A DNA stretch of 64,000 nt from Hordeum vulgare subsp. vulgare (GCF_904849725.1 NC_058522.1:334743029-334807028), one strand, 5' to 3'; positions 1 to 10,874 are shown, counted from the first letter of the stretch. Translations and numbers: made by a program. Notes: generated by a model from the letters alone, not told the origin.

Positions 1-30
1 CTAGTCTCAAATTACAATCTAGTCATTTTT

Positions 31-143
31 AGCTCATCCTAATACATATTTGCACTTCTAAGGCAGCTCAGCCCCCCTCCATTTTTTAGCTCATCCTAAT
101 ACATATTTGCACTTCTAAGGCAGCTCAGCCCCCTCCATTTTTT
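31..143. repeat. 57-bp tandem duplication, two copies
   Basis: Two adjacent copies of a 57-bp unit starting AGCTCATCCTAATACATATT begin at 31 and 88 and are almost identical, differing by about one C in a C-run. There is no sign of coding. The near identity suggests a recent local slippage or unequal-exchange duplication in intergenic DNA. Confidence 0.9.
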
Positions 144-589
144 CTAGATTCGCCACTCATCTCAATATCTTTGCCATAATTTTTAAAACAAGCGACAGGT
201 TATAATTCATTGGTTTTTAGTAACCACCTATATGCAGCTAGGGTGCATATATATAGTTGATCTGTGCAATACTATATATATATATAGTTGATCCTTGCAA
301 TACTATTTTTATTTGTCTCAATATGAACACATGTCACTTGAACATACATCCTCATGAACTCCACTACTTATATTTCTCTCAACATGCATGGAAAATGCTA
401 CATGCTATACTTTATAAATATTTTACAAAAAGTTATAATCAAGTTCAATAAAGCATATGTATTTACATTTTTCGATTTCATATTCATATTCCGGATAACC
501 AAATCTCAACAAAATATATATACATTCCAAGAAAATGTTGAGTGTCATTTTTGGAATGTTGGAATGAAAATTTGTTTATAGATCCATAT
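144..589. other. AT-rich intergenic stretch, no gene seen
   Basis: This stretch is AT-rich with short TA runs. A small imperfect tandem repeat (about 248-305) contains TATATAGTTGATC twice, each copy followed by TGCAATACTA. Short reading frames here have no recognisable product and look like chance openings. Confidence 0.6.
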
Positions 590-900
590 ATAGGGGTGGG
601 GTGTGGGGGCTCACTGGCAGGGGCGGCTGTGGCGTCGTGGACGGCAGGGACGGGGGTGTTGGGGCGGTGGGGCGGCACCAGGGGTGTTGGGGCTGTGGGG
701 CGGCGCAGGGGGCGATGGGGTGGCGGCGCCGGGGGGCTATGGGCCACCGGGGCGGTGGCGGGGAGCTGTGGGGCACCGGGGCGGTGCCGGGGTGCGGGGA
801 AGGCGGCGCGACGGTGGTGGAGGCGGTGGGCGTCGGGGGAGGAGTGGAAGAGAAGAAGAGAGTGAGAGAGAGAGAGAGGGCTGGGGTGGGGGCGGGACGA
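590..900. other. G-rich low-complexity island next to a CACTA end
   Basis: The plus strand is strongly G-rich with repeated GGGGCGGTGG and GGGGCGGC-like blocks, then a GA-rich run near 850-880. Overlapping frames on both strands stay open only because of this composition; their translations are low-complexity Gly/Arg or Pro/Ser. It directly adjoins the CACTA subterminal repeats, so it is probably the interior of that transposon. Four or more closely spaced G-runs give it G-quadruplex potential. Confidence 0.6.
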
Positions 901-1232
901 TCGTTACAAAATACTAAGGATTTGTCGTCTGATGGCGGACGGCAAAGGGTCGAGACTCTTTGCCGTCCGCCAGCAGACGGCAAAGAAGTGACTGTAGTTT
1001 GACCTAACATTCCCTCGGTCAGGTGGGCCCAGTCCAAAGCTTTGCCATCTGCTGTCCTAATCTTTACCTCAGCCATTGACGGCAAAGAAGTGACTCATGG
1101 CAAAGACATTCTATGTCATCAACATGTTGTTTGTCGTCAGATTTGTGGCAGCGGATGACAAAGACACTCTTTGCCATCACCTAGCGGACGACAAAGATTT
1201 AGCAGACGACAAAAACCTGAATTCCAGTAGTG
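901..1232. mobile_element. CACTA DNA transposon terminal and subterminal region
   Basis: Read on the minus strand, the element begins at 1232 with CACTACTGGAATTCAGG, the terminal signature of the CACTA (En/Spm) superfamily. Inward lie repeated subterminal motifs of the type TTTGCCGTCCGC / GACGGCAAAG, in both orientations between about 918 and 1215, including a hairpin-like inverted pair near 935-971. Such arrays are the binding sites for the transposase in this superfamily. Only one end is visible; the other is missing or was not recognised. No transposase coding region is seen, so this is a truncated or non-autonomous copy. Confidence 0.75.
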
Positions 1233-1235
1233 ATA

Positions 1236-1708
1236 ATTGATGGGGGCTCACAATCATAAAATATGTCCAAGATAGTATATTTGTATGTGAATCTCCTCTC
1301 CTCTTTCATAATTTTGCATGGGTTGTTTCAATGACTAGTGCTATGTTTGTCAACTCCCAACAACTTTTAGCAAACACACCAATTTCTATGAGAAGTCATT
1401 ACTCCCGATGGGATTAGCGGATGATCTATCTAATTCTTTTATTTCATTGCTATGTTTGATGCATGAGACTAAAGGAGGAAAACTGAAACTAATATTTATT
1501 ATATAACTTCCACACTTGGTTATAGGGATAGGTGGATCACAAGGAAAACAAACTAAGAAAAATGATGCTAAACTTTTATTCTTCTAGATCACGAAATAAC
1601 TAAGGACTGAACTAAGATAGATGATGATGTAAAAATGATGGTGATACGATACCGAGGCACCTCCCCTAAGTTTGTAACAAGCTAGGGGTGATGCCGATAC
1701 CCATGTAC
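1236..1708. other. Unassigned intergenic sequence
   Basis: No coding region, terminal repeat or RNA gene was recognised between the CACTA end and the coding remnant at 1709. Confidence 0.5.
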
Positions 1709-2220
1709 TTAAGTGTCCTTCTTGGGTGATGGTGGTGATGATGTAGTGGGCTTGTCCTCCGTCTTCCATGTCATATGTTCCCCGTTGAAGAATGAAGAGC
1801 TTGTCTCCGGGATCCTAAATTCTGCTATGATTGTCATCCTCTTGAAACGATATTCGTACTCACAATTTTCATTTTGCAGATCATAAATTTGAGCCTCAAG
1901 GTCTTGAAGCCTCTCATTGAGTTTGAAGATCATCTCCTCGATCTCCTTGCAATCCATCTTGTGTTCACGAATAAAGTCCTGATCATGGAGTGATTGGCGC
2001 TTAGTCCATGCTCTACCATCCCCTCACACTTGAAGATCTCATGGTCCGTTGATTCAAGCCTGGCCTTCTCGCTTCCCTCCTTCTTTGGTCCTTGACCGTC
2101 CCGGATGTGAAGCACGCCCTCACACATTACAATGGCTTGAGGGTGTTTCATCACCTCCGGAAGGTAAGGGTTGATGACCTTCTCATAGAACTTATCCTTG
2201 GAAGGGTTTGATGGCATCAT
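1709..2220 (-). pseudogene. Frameshifted remnant of an unknown protein with coiled-coil segment
   Basis: Two overlapping minus-strand frames (2220-1930, then 1957-1709) read as one protein broken by a single frameshift near 1940-1960. The first part starts MMPSNPSKDKFYEKVINPYL and is charged. The second starts MDCKEIEEMIFKLNERLQDL and has hydrophobic residues at heptad-like spacing for about 35 residues, suggesting a coiled coil, then a Pro/Ser/Lys-rich tail. I do not recognise the family; the resemblance to anonymous transposon-linked cereal proteins is an impression only. It may be the 3' part of a decayed transposon gene or a captured gene fragment. No upstream exon was identified. Confidence 0.5.
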
Positions 2221-2559
2221 GGTGATCTTGACCTGTCAAAAAACAGCTCGAAACAAGGACAGGGGACAAACTTGCGATGCATTGGTCAAAACATACAAGG
2301 GTATATATAATTATTTGATTCATGCCAGCAAAGCTGTCATAATCGCGACTAAAGTCATAGAATCTTACGACCTTACAATCCAAACTAGCCCCCTCTGATT
2401 CTAAGATTTTGCTCATAGAATCTAAGTTTCTATGATCATGGTAGTTATGATTCTACATTTCACAATCCTACCAATAGAGGTCCGATCCAATTCAGAATCT
2501 CGATTCTGATAACTTTGCACGTTAGAATACGTTTCCAGGAAGAAAATGGAGTTTGGGAG
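2221..2559. other. Unassigned sequence with imperfect palindromes
   Basis: Around 2335-2510 the motif AGAATC/GATTCTA recurs in both orientations (for example GATTCTAAGATT and CATAGAATCTAAG). This could be the subterminal region of a small DNA transposon, but I could not define ends or a target duplication. Confidence 0.35.
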
Positions 2560-3036
2560 GTACACGAGGTGCTCCCAAGCCACTAGGGCATGCCCACGGG
2601 GGTGGCCTCACCCTGTTGGCTTGGGACTCCCTCGTGGTTCCTCCTGACTGATTTTTATTTTTTGCATTTTTCTAAATACCAAAACCAACAAAAAATATTT
2701 TTATGAAATTTATTGAGTCGGTTTACTTACCGTATCACATACCTACCCCTTTTTAGTGTTCTGGAGCGTTCTAGAAGGTCTCTCTTACGTGTTCTTATAG
2801 TGTCATGAGTTGAATAATATTAGCTTCAACATAAATGGGCGTACCGGAGATGTAAGGTTTAATTATTTTCCCATTAACCACTCTTGGATTTGTGCCTTCG
2901 GTATTGTTGATTTTTATAGCACCGGAGCGATAGATATCTTCGACATATAAGCTCCTTCCCATTAGGAGAGAAGCTTACCTACAAAGAAACTAAAACATGA
3001 ATTGTAAAAAAGAACTAGGTCTCCTACATTGAATTC
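2560..3036 (-). pseudogene. Athila-type gypsy integrase C-terminus and 3' region, fragment
   Basis: The minus-strand translation starting at 3036 reads NVGDLVLFYNS, followed by a GKLLS.WEG segment and a later segment resembling RVVNGK-I-PYISGTPI. This is the C-terminal DNA-binding part of integrase in Athila-lineage gypsy elements (FxVGDLVLLYNSR-type motif). It has several stop codons and small indels. Coding similarity fades near 2720; below that, to about 2560, the sequence looks like the element's 3' non-coding region. The integrase is continuous with the piece at 4539-4650 once the solo LTR between them is discounted. Confidence 0.7.
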
Positions 3037-4538
3037 TGCTACCTCTTGAGCTTGCGTTGGTTTTTCCCTTGAAGAGGAAACGGTGATGCAACACAGTAGC
3101 AGTAAGTATTTCCCTCAGTTTGAGAACCAAGGTATCAATCCAGTAGGAGAATCAAGCCAAGTGTCCAGAGTACCTGCGCAAACACAAACGATCTTGCACC
3201 CAACGCTATAAAGGGGTTGTCAATCCCTTCAAGATTGATTGCAAAGTGAGATCTGAAGGCGGAAAGTGCAACGAAGTAAAAGTGTAAGGCTGAAAATATG
3301 ATGTAAGGGGGCCATAGTGTTCACTAGAGGCTTCTCTCAAAATAGCAAATATTACGGTGGGTGAACAAATTACCATCGAGCAATTGATAGAACCGCGCAA
3401 ATTCATGACGATATCTAAGGCAATGATCATACATATAGGCATCACGTCCGAGACAAGTAGACCGATATTTTATGCATCTACTACTATTACTCCACACATC
3501 GACCGCTATCCAGCATGCATCTAGTGTATTGAGTTCATGACGAACAGATTAACACCTTAAGCAAGATGACATGATGTAGAGGGATAGACTCAAACCAATG
3601 ATGTAAACCCCATCTTTTTACCCTTGATGGCAACAACACAATGCGTGCCTCGCTACCCCTTCTGTCACTTGGTGAGGTCACCGCACGGTATGAACCCAAA
3701 ACCAAGCACTTCTCCCATTGCAAGAATCATAGATCAAGTTGGCCAAACAAAACCCACAACTCAAAGAGAATTACAAGGATATGAAATCATGCATATAAGA
3801 GATCGGAAGAAAGTCAAATAAGATTCATAGATAATCTGATCATAAATCCACAATTCATCGGATCTCGACAAACACACCGCAAAAGAAGATTACATCGGAT
3901 AGATCTCCATGAAGATCATGGAGAACTTTGTATTGAAGATCCAAGAGAGAGAAGAAGCTATCTTGCTACTAGCTATGGACCTGAAGGTCTATGGTGAACT
4001 ACTCACACATCATCAGAGAGGCAATGGTGTTGATGAAGAAGCCCTCCATATCCAAATCCCCCCTCTGGCAGGGCACCAGAACGTGCCCTAGATGGGATCT
4101 TGCGGAGACAGAAGCTTGCGGCGGCGGAAAAGTATTTTCGTGGATCTCCCGCGTAGTGTTGGATTTTTCGGGAATTTATAGGCGGAAGAGGTAGGGAAGA
4201 TGATCCACAGCGGTCCCATAAGCCTGCTAGGCATGGCCCCCCTGGCCGTGCCAAGGTGGATTGTGGCCTCCCCTGGTGGCCTCTGCCTTGGTTCTCATGC
4301 CCCCCTGCGTATCTTCTGTTCCGGAAAAAATCTTTTCGGAAGTTTTATTCCGTTTGGACTCCGTTTAATATTCTCCTATGAAAAGGGTCAAAAATACGGA
4401 AAAAATAGGAACTGGCACTTGGCACTGAGTTAATAAGTTAGTCCCAAAAAAGATATAAAAGGCATACAAAACATCCAAAGTTTGACAAGATAATTGCATG
4501 GAACCATCAAAAATTATAGATACGTTGGAGACGTATCA
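3037..4538 (-). mobile_element. Solo LTR of a gypsy element (TGATACGTCTCC type)
   Basis: Read on the minus strand this 1502-bp unit starts TGATACGTCTCCAACGTATC and ends GAGGTAGCA, so it has TG...CA termini. It is flanked by a perfect 5-bp direct repeat AATTC at 3032-3036 and 4539-4543. No internal region, primer-binding site or polypurine tract is present, so it is a solo LTR, the usual product of recombination between the two LTRs of an inserted element. It splits the integrase remnant. A related copy lies at 60725-62237 in the same orientation. Confidence 0.85.
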
Positions 4539-4650
4539 AATTCCTATTTTTGGATTCTCTTGTCGTCCCATCTTTTAACCTTTTCTTTAAACAACTTGGA
4601 ATTTTCATAGGCTTGGGCTCTCCAATTATCTAAGGACACTAGTGCAAGAA
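4539..4650 (-). pseudogene. Athila-type integrase fragment upstream of the solo LTR
   Basis: The minus-strand translation contains AYENSKLFKEKVKRWDDK followed by RIQK, a stop, and EF. This is the helix-rich stretch just before the VGDLVL motif in Athila-type integrases. The reading continues into NVGDLVLFYNS at 3036 if the solo LTR and one target duplication are skipped. One premature stop is visible close to the insertion point. Where the integrase sequence begins on the high side (4650-4690) is unclear. Confidence 0.7.
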
Positions 4651-5149
4651 CCTGCAATACAAATGATTTTAGTCCCTTTCCGCAAATGAAACTTGTGATC
4701 TGCGTTGGGTTTTCCTTGAAGAAGAATGGGTTATGACATCACAATATGGGTAAGTATTTCCCTCAGTTATGAAACCAAGGTTTGTCAACCCAATAGGAAT
4801 ATCAACTAGAACAGTCTTCATCGGCGCACACAAATGAACAAACAACTTACACCCAACGCGGCCAAGAGGGTTGTCAATCCCCTTCTCTTGTTATTCGCAA
4901 GCAAGTGCGTTGTGTAGATAATTTTAGATAGTAAGATAAAATAAAAACAAGTAAATGGCAGCAATATATTGACGGTTTTATCAATATGTTGTGAATAGAC
5001 CTAGGGCCATAGTTATCACTAGTGGCATCTCTCATGAAAAATAGCATACAGTGGGTAAACAATTTACTATTGGGCAATTGATAGAAAATCAGATAGTTAG
5101 GTGATATTCACGACAATGATCATGTGTATATAGGCATCACGTATTCACC

Positions 5150-5250
5150 ATGATTTGTTAGAATACTCTATGTGCTTCACTTATATCTTTTGCTCTAGTA
5201 TTTCACTTATATCTTTTAGAGAATGGTGGCGTACAGATTTTATAGAAATA
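5150..5250 (-). repeat. Inverted copy of the element's own interior (partner at about 7535-7630)
   Basis: The reverse complement carries AAAGATATAAGTGAAGCACA followed by TAGAGTAT and CTAACAAAT, matching the plus strand around 7540-7630 in the same order with small indels. The pair forms a long inverted repeat 2.3 kb apart. It was probably created by rearrangement or template switching, not by transposition. Confidence 0.65.
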
Positions 5251-5518
5251 ATTGCACTCTCAATCTTCACTTAAATTTGTTTGAGATCTAATAAATAGTG
5301 ATGGTAATTTGCATGGATTATAAGACTACTCCAAAAAATAATAGGAATTCAAAGAGTGCATAATCAAAACATTCATGTAGCACATAAAAGAGAAATTGTG
5401 AGTTAATGGAAGTCATGTGGTAATATGAAAGGGCATGAGTGCATGCTTGTTGGTTAGTAAAAATATAGATAGTTAAAGTGTGTTAACTTGTTGTTCATGT
5501 GAATATTGGTTATGACAT

Positions 5519-5600
5519 CACTACTACAGGATGGTCCAAAGACGACACATCAATGAGAGACCATTGGACGAAATTGTGTGCGATGCATGAATCGCAAACA
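5519..5600 (+). mobile_element. Possible CACTA transposon terminal sequence
   Basis: The sequence starting CACTACTACAGGATGGTCC and followed by motifs such as GTGTGCGATGCATGAATCGC resembles the start of a CACTA-superfamily element. Only one end is seen and no transposase is nearby, so it would be a small fragment. The match could be coincidental. Confidence 0.35.
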
Positions 5601-5753
5601 AGTAGAAAACAACAACTAGCACTAGGCACTGGGTCAATGCCTTAGAGCTAAAAAATAATATAAATTGGTAAATAAATACCCCAATAGTATTCTAAAGTGA
5701 TAACATATCAGCAAGGAACAATAAAAAATTATAGATACGTTGGAGACGTATCA

Positions 5754-5767
5754 AGCATCCCCAAGCT
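5754..5767 (-). other. Polypurine tract of the outer element
   Basis: On the minus strand AGCTTGGGGATGCT ends directly at the 3' LTR start. This is the plus-strand primer for reverse transcription. The plus-strand element at 10875 has the closely similar AGCTTGGGGATGT in the same position. Confidence 0.8.
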
Positions 5768-7861
5768 GAATTTCTGCTCGTCCTCGAGCAGGTAAATGAT
5801 AATTTTTTTTGACGTGACATGTTATTTATGGTATAACCTTATGCATGTATGCTCATTAACAAATATCAACACAGCAATACATGTTATTTATTAAGAAATA
5901 TCAACATAGCAATACTTATAGGTATAAGCAGCAAAATCATTAATCTTTGAAAGTATACGATCCTCAAAGATTGTTTTACCCCATTCATAATTATTATATT
6001 AGCAAGGCATGGCTCCATATTCACCACATTAATTAAAATTCCAAGCACCATCGTCTCCAAGTCAGGCAATTGCATCGTACTTTTCAATATGCATCAACTT
6101 TTTATTCTTCATGCAATACATGAGCGTGAACAATTGGACATAGCATAAATGTTGAATAGAATATGGTGGTAGGTTTCAAAGGTGTAAAAGTGGAGAAGAT
6201 AGTCTCGCATCAACTAGGCTTACCAGCGAGATATAGAGATGTTTGTCGATAGATAACGATGTAAGGAGTAGGGATTGCCATGCAAATGATGCACAAGAGC
6301 TATAAGTGTATGAAAGCTCTACTGAAGCTAAGTGAGATGTGCATCCAACTTGCTTGCTTATGAAACCCTAGGGCATTTGAGGAAGCCCGTCATTGGAATA
6401 TACAATCCAAGTTTATGAAAAAGTGATTCCCATTAGCATATGAATGATATAACATGAGACTCTCTATATGAAGAACAAGGTGCCACTTTGAGGCACAAGT
6501 GTGGTAAAGGATAGTAGCAAAGTCCCTTCGCTCGTTTTCTCTCATCTTTAATTATGTGGGATCATTTGGCCTCCCCCATTTTTGTTTCCGCACTAGGACA
6601 ATGCTCTAATAATGATGATCATCAAACTTTTATTTACTTACAACTCAATATGAAAATTGATAGGATGATATAAATATGTATGAATACCTGTGGCAATGTA
6701 CCAGGATGTGCAAAGATCTAGCATGACATGTATAAAAATTTGATGAACAGTGGCTTTGCCACAAATACTTTGTCAGCTCTATATGATCATGCCAAGCATG
6801 ATCATGATGAACAAACTAGTCATGTTAAGTGAAGATGGAATTTGCATGGCAATATATCTCGAAATGGCTATGTAAATGCCATGATAGGTAGGTATGGTGG
6901 CTATTTTGAGGAGGATATAAAAAGGTTTATGTGCAACAGAGCGTGTCATGCCACGGGGTTTGGATGCACCGACAAAAGTTGCACCGATCCTCAAGGTTAG
7001 AATGGGCGATGCACGGTACCGAAGAGGCTATCAAATATGAGGAGGTGAGGTTGCGTATGTCCATGGTGTCACATTAGTCATGAAGAAATCATATACTTAT
7101 GGCTAAGTTTTATTAGTTTTATCACAAATGGAAGTACTACTCGCATGCCTCGAGGGACAGGTTTGGTAGGAATTAACCATCGCGCGATTCCGACTCAAAA
7201 AAACACTAGGATTTCAACGAGGAATAGAAATGCTCACACATCATCACCATGTCCTTTTAATTTTTAGATGAACAAGAAGTTTAACATCCCTTAGTATCAA
7301 CACCTTTGTGAATTAATAATAATGCACTCACACCTTTATAATATCACCACATCAATATCATTGACCCGCAACTTCTCTATATGTGCTACATGATGGTTTT
7401 AATTATCACTCATTGAATATCCATTATTTTTTATCTAGTCTTATGACCCATGAAATTAGCATCAATATTTGTCCAGCTATCAAACAAATATAAGTGAAGA
7501 ACGAGAGCATAATAGTTATGTAAAATCTACGTGCCACCGTGCTCAAAAACATATAAGTGAAGTACTAGAGCAAGTGCTAAGCTCAAAAGATATAAGTGAA
7601 GCACATAGAGTATACTAACAAATTGCTGTGATGTGTTATGTCTCTCAAATAGGTGTGTTCATCAAACAATGATTGTGGCAAACTGAAAGTAAAAGCAACC
7701 AAAAGTAAATGATGCTCCAAGCAAAACTCATATCATGTGATGAATTAAAATATAGCTCCAAGTGACATACCGATGGATTGAGACAAAGAGAGTGATGCCT
7801 TCCGAGGCATGCCCAAGCTTAGATGCTTGAGTATTCATGGAATATTACCTTAGGGTGATTG
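5754..7861 (-). mobile_element. 3' internal region of the outer non-autonomous gypsy element, part 1
   Basis: This is the interior just upstream (in element sense, minus) of the 3' LTR at 4690-5753. It has no open coding region. It contains the polypurine tract at its LTR edge and a stretch (about 6240-7020) clearly related, in opposite orientation, to 14690-15560 inside the plus-strand element. It also has the repeated motif ATATAAGTGAAG (about 7490-7610). The interior is interrupted at 7861 by the Tat element and resumes at 25528. Reverse transcriptase and integrase are absent between here and the protease at 26200-26664. Confidence 0.7.
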
Positions 7862-8330
7862 TGTCAGTGTAAAAACCGGCTGATCTCGGGCAGGGGGTCC
7901 GATCTGGGTATCTTAGGCCAATGGGTATCAAGGGACGAAGGAGACGACGTTTACCCTGATTCGGGCCCTCTAGATAGAGGTAAAACCCTACGTCCTTCTC
8001 TTGTTGTATTGCTGAAGTAGTACGAATTACAATGTTGGTCTATCTCGAGAACGATTTTTGTGGTCTAAAACCCTAATCATAATGAGCTTAATCTATCCTA
8101 CGAACTATGGACACCTGGCTTATATAGGTACCACGGACGCCAGGGTTACACAAAGGTGGTTACAATAAGAAAGGAATATGTTGATCACTACGTCGCCTTG
8201 GATTGTATGCCAAGTCTCGGGAAGAGTCCATCATGATTCCAACATCACCAATGATGATCGAGTGGTCCAGGAATCTCGCCCATGAGAATAGATAAGCGGC
8301 CCGAGGATCCCTTAGTCCCAGACTCCCTTT
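7862..8330 (-). repeat. 3' LTR of the Tat-lineage element
   Basis: It begins TGTCAGTGTAAAAACCGGC on the plus strand and ends ACTCCCTTT, where the sister LTR has ACTCCCTCA, so the terminal CA has decayed to TT. It aligns along its full length with 25054-25522. By eye the differences are frequent and mostly transitions, indicating an older insertion than the copia elements. Confidence 0.85.
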
Positions 8331-8343
8331 GTAGCCCCCGAAC
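8331..8343 (-). other. Polypurine tract of the Tat-lineage element
   Basis: The minus strand reads GTTCGGGGGCTAC immediately before the 3' LTR, a purine-rich primer site in the expected position. Confidence 0.75.
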
Positions 8344-8885
8344 TAACCTTCAACCTTTGGCTGCTTCATAGAGTCTTCAGCTTGCGAGGCGAGTTCTTTT
8401 TTTATTTTAACGGATGATAGTTCAGCTGCCAATAACCTTCCTTCCTTAAAACATATAGATACATATACATAAATAAATTTCAATGTCGAGGCCGACCGTT
8501 CGACCATGAATAGTGTTTTTTGTTATCTATCCGAAAGGTTGCGGCTGGTGAAGGCCTACAACCCATTATGAAAGAATGGTTTGAGACCGTTTTTATGCAC
8601 ACGTTCCATCACGGAGATCATGTCCCTCTTTTCTAGGGATATGGTTTATGATTTGGTTTATCCCACACTCCCATAACCGCACAATACTATCGAAAATAAC
8701 AGATTTCAAGGTGCAGTGGTAGGGCTTTTGGTATTTCAGCGAACCATAAAAATGTAAAACCACCACCATAGCCCCCTCACGCACTCTAGATCACACAACG
8801 TCGTTGCCCTTCCCCGCCCCCTAAGCTCCAACGTTCATGCACACCTTCTCCTCTTGTTCCCTCAAATTCCCCCCTTAGTACGGCG
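8344..8885. other. Tat element interior between polypurine tract and antisense gene
   Basis: No coding region is seen. On the plus strand it lies upstream of the antisense gene start at 8886, so any promoter for that gene would be here or in the LTR. I could not pick a convincing TATA box. Confidence 0.5.
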
Positions 8886-10869
8886 ATGGCCAGATCAGGT
8901 TACAAGGGCAAGTGGGAGGCCTCCTGCATCACCAAGAAGGACCTCCTGGAGCTGAAGAGCTCCGGCTACCTGCTAGAGAATATATCCCATGACACTTAGC
9001 ATAAGGGCCATGTTATCCCCACACCGAAAGATGGGGAGAGAGTAGTTTTCATTCCTCATTTTCTTTGAGATTTGGGTTTTCCCCTTCATCCCTTTGTTCG
9101 GGGCATCATGTTTTACTTCGGGCTCGACTTCCATGATCTTCCTCCTAACTCCATTACACACCTCTCAGCCATCATCATAGTCTGCAAAGTATTTTTGCGG
9201 GTCCAACCCCACTTCATCCTATGGCTGAAAGTCCTCAACGTCAAGCCGAAAGTCGTCAAGACAGAGCAGGCTGATTGTCGGAGAGTGATGGTCACCAAGC
9301 TCGTTGCAGGCAAATGGCACTATCAAGAAAGAGTGGTTCTACATCACCGAGCCACGTAGTGTGGGAGAGGCAGCTCCTCCAGCATTTAGATTTGGTACTC
9401 CCACCCGTCTTGTGTCCTGGATGGAAAAGGCCCTGGATTGGGGGAGGCCGCAGAGGTGAAGGATCTCGCAAAGAAGATCTCCAATCTACTGGACAAGAAG
9501 ACCGAGCTTACCAACGTAATCCAGGTAATGCTTCATCGCCGCCTTCTCCCTTGCCAACATCGGTCCATTCCCATGTGGGATCACAATCCGGCAGATCGAG
9601 ACCACGTAGTAGGCACCGTGCGGAACTTTTTCCGCATTACCCGTGAGAAGTTGTGGAAGACACTTTTCAAGTCATAGAAGGTTTGGCCTGCCAAGGAGGA
9701 GGATGTACGCCTTTATGTTCTTAACCCTTTTGTGTCGGTAAGGTTTTTATCACAACCTTAGTTTCCACCCCTTCCTTTTAACAAGGTCCTCACTTCTTCC
9801 TTCTCCCATGCTTGCAGGTGTTTCTAAAAGAGTCTGAGCAGATCAACTGTCCAGTGCCATTGCCCAAGGATAATATGACTCCGCTACTCGCCGCCATGCT
9901 GGTTGTGAAACCGTACATGGCCCAAAGGGATAAGGAGGAGCAGAAGAAGGGGAAGTAAAATATCTGAGAGTGTCTTCAGTCCTAGGGTCCTCCAGACACT
10001 AGGTCCGAGGAGATAATGGATCCCTACAATTGGAGGGAGAGGAAGAAGATGATGAGGAGGAGGTAAGTGACTCCTCCTATACGAGGAAGAGAACATTGTC
10101 TGAAGACGCCGAGGGGGATCCAGCTCCCGTTGCTCTGTAGAAGCAACAGAGGGCTCCCACGACCCTATTTGAAGATGTTCTGGATTGAGACGATGAGTGT
10201 GAGGATGAAGCAACGGTCCCCCGGAGGACCCGCAGGGTGAAACCCCGAGCACGAAGGTACTTATCAAGAATCCGGAAACTCCATTCTTTTAAATGTCTAG
10301 GCTCTATCAACTAGGCCCGTTTTCCGTATCGCAGCCTGCAACGTGACTACCCCACCGATAAAATTTTGGAGGGGGGTTCTTTGCCAGCCAATCTGGCTGA
10401 AAGCGGGACTGTCTCACTCAACACACTGCCCCTACCACTTAGGAGATTGGGGAGGTGGTATCTTGAGAAGTCCCCCTACGCCGGAAACCAAGGCCGGGGG
10501 CGACGATATTTTGGCCGAAGCTAACACCTCAACCATAGAGGGCGAGGAGGATGAATCCCTGCTGAGAAGAAATGAAGAAGGGTCTGGACCTTCTAGATCT
10601 CCTTCGAAAAAAACTACGGAGGCCCCTCCATCTCTGACGCTGTCAGTAGTAGTTTCTCCATGAAGGGAGACTGCTAGGACACGCGTGGAGCCGTCCACAA
10701 TAGAGAAATTCTTCATGAAGGGTGGCTGGCCCTAAGGGAGGAGGGTCTCAATAACTCTTCCATTCCCGAAGAATGCCGCACTCATCTGAATGCGGTATTG
10801 AAAAGCATTCAGTCTATTGACAGTGGTCTGAAAGAAGCTTTCGACGTGCTGCTGGCAGGCATGAAGGTA
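8886..10869 (+). pseudogene. Antisense gene of the Tat element, 5' half ('putative gypsy type transposon' domain)
   Basis: The ATG at 8886 opens MARSGYKGKWEASCITKKDL; after in-frame stops at 8997 and 9066 the same frame gives GFPLHPFVRGIMFYFGLDFH. This matches the domain I know as Pfam Transposase_28 ('putative gypsy type transposon'), typical of cereal Tat-lineage elements and encoded opposite to gag-pol. Frameshifts occur near 9290-9430, after which MLHRRLLPCQ and WKTLFKS segments follow. A good intron is visible at 9737-9817 (GTAAGG...TTGCAG), and a donor-like GAGGTAAGTG near 10060 follows an acidic E/D run. The last exon of this half reads ALREEGLNNSSIPEEC and ends ...LLAGMK at 10868, just before a GT donor at 10868-10870. 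No catalytic motif is visible; the role is unknown. Confidence 0.7.
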
Positions 10870-10874
10870 ATCAA

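Larger units (their letters stand above)
4690..5753 (-). mobile_element. 3' LTR of the Athila-like non-autonomous element (outer element of the nest)
   Basis: On the minus strand the LTR begins at 5753 with TGATACGTCTCCAACGTATC and resembles the solo LTR at 3037-4538 at both ends. It is immediately preceded (5754-5767) by the polypurine tract AGCTTGGGGATGCT. The low-coordinate end near 4690 is approximate because it fades into integrase remnant. The middle (about 5146-5690) is not LTR-like and includes an inverted fragment of the element's own interior and a CACTA-like end. Confidence 0.7.

Noticed and set aside
484..1085. Long GC-rich reading frames on both strands at the left end
   Set aside because: They exist in four or more overlapping frames, translate to low-complexity Gly/Arg or Pro/Ser, and run into CACTA subterminal repeats. 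Base composition explains them.
2230..2530. Palindromic AGAATC/GATTCTA motifs as a complete MITE or hAT element
   Set aside because: No matching terminal inverted repeats or target duplication could be defined.
8886..10869. Considered a host gene because it has an ATG, introns and coding-like exons
   Set aside because: The protein matches the antisense gene of Tat-lineage retrotransposons, lies between that element's LTRs, and has stops and shifts.
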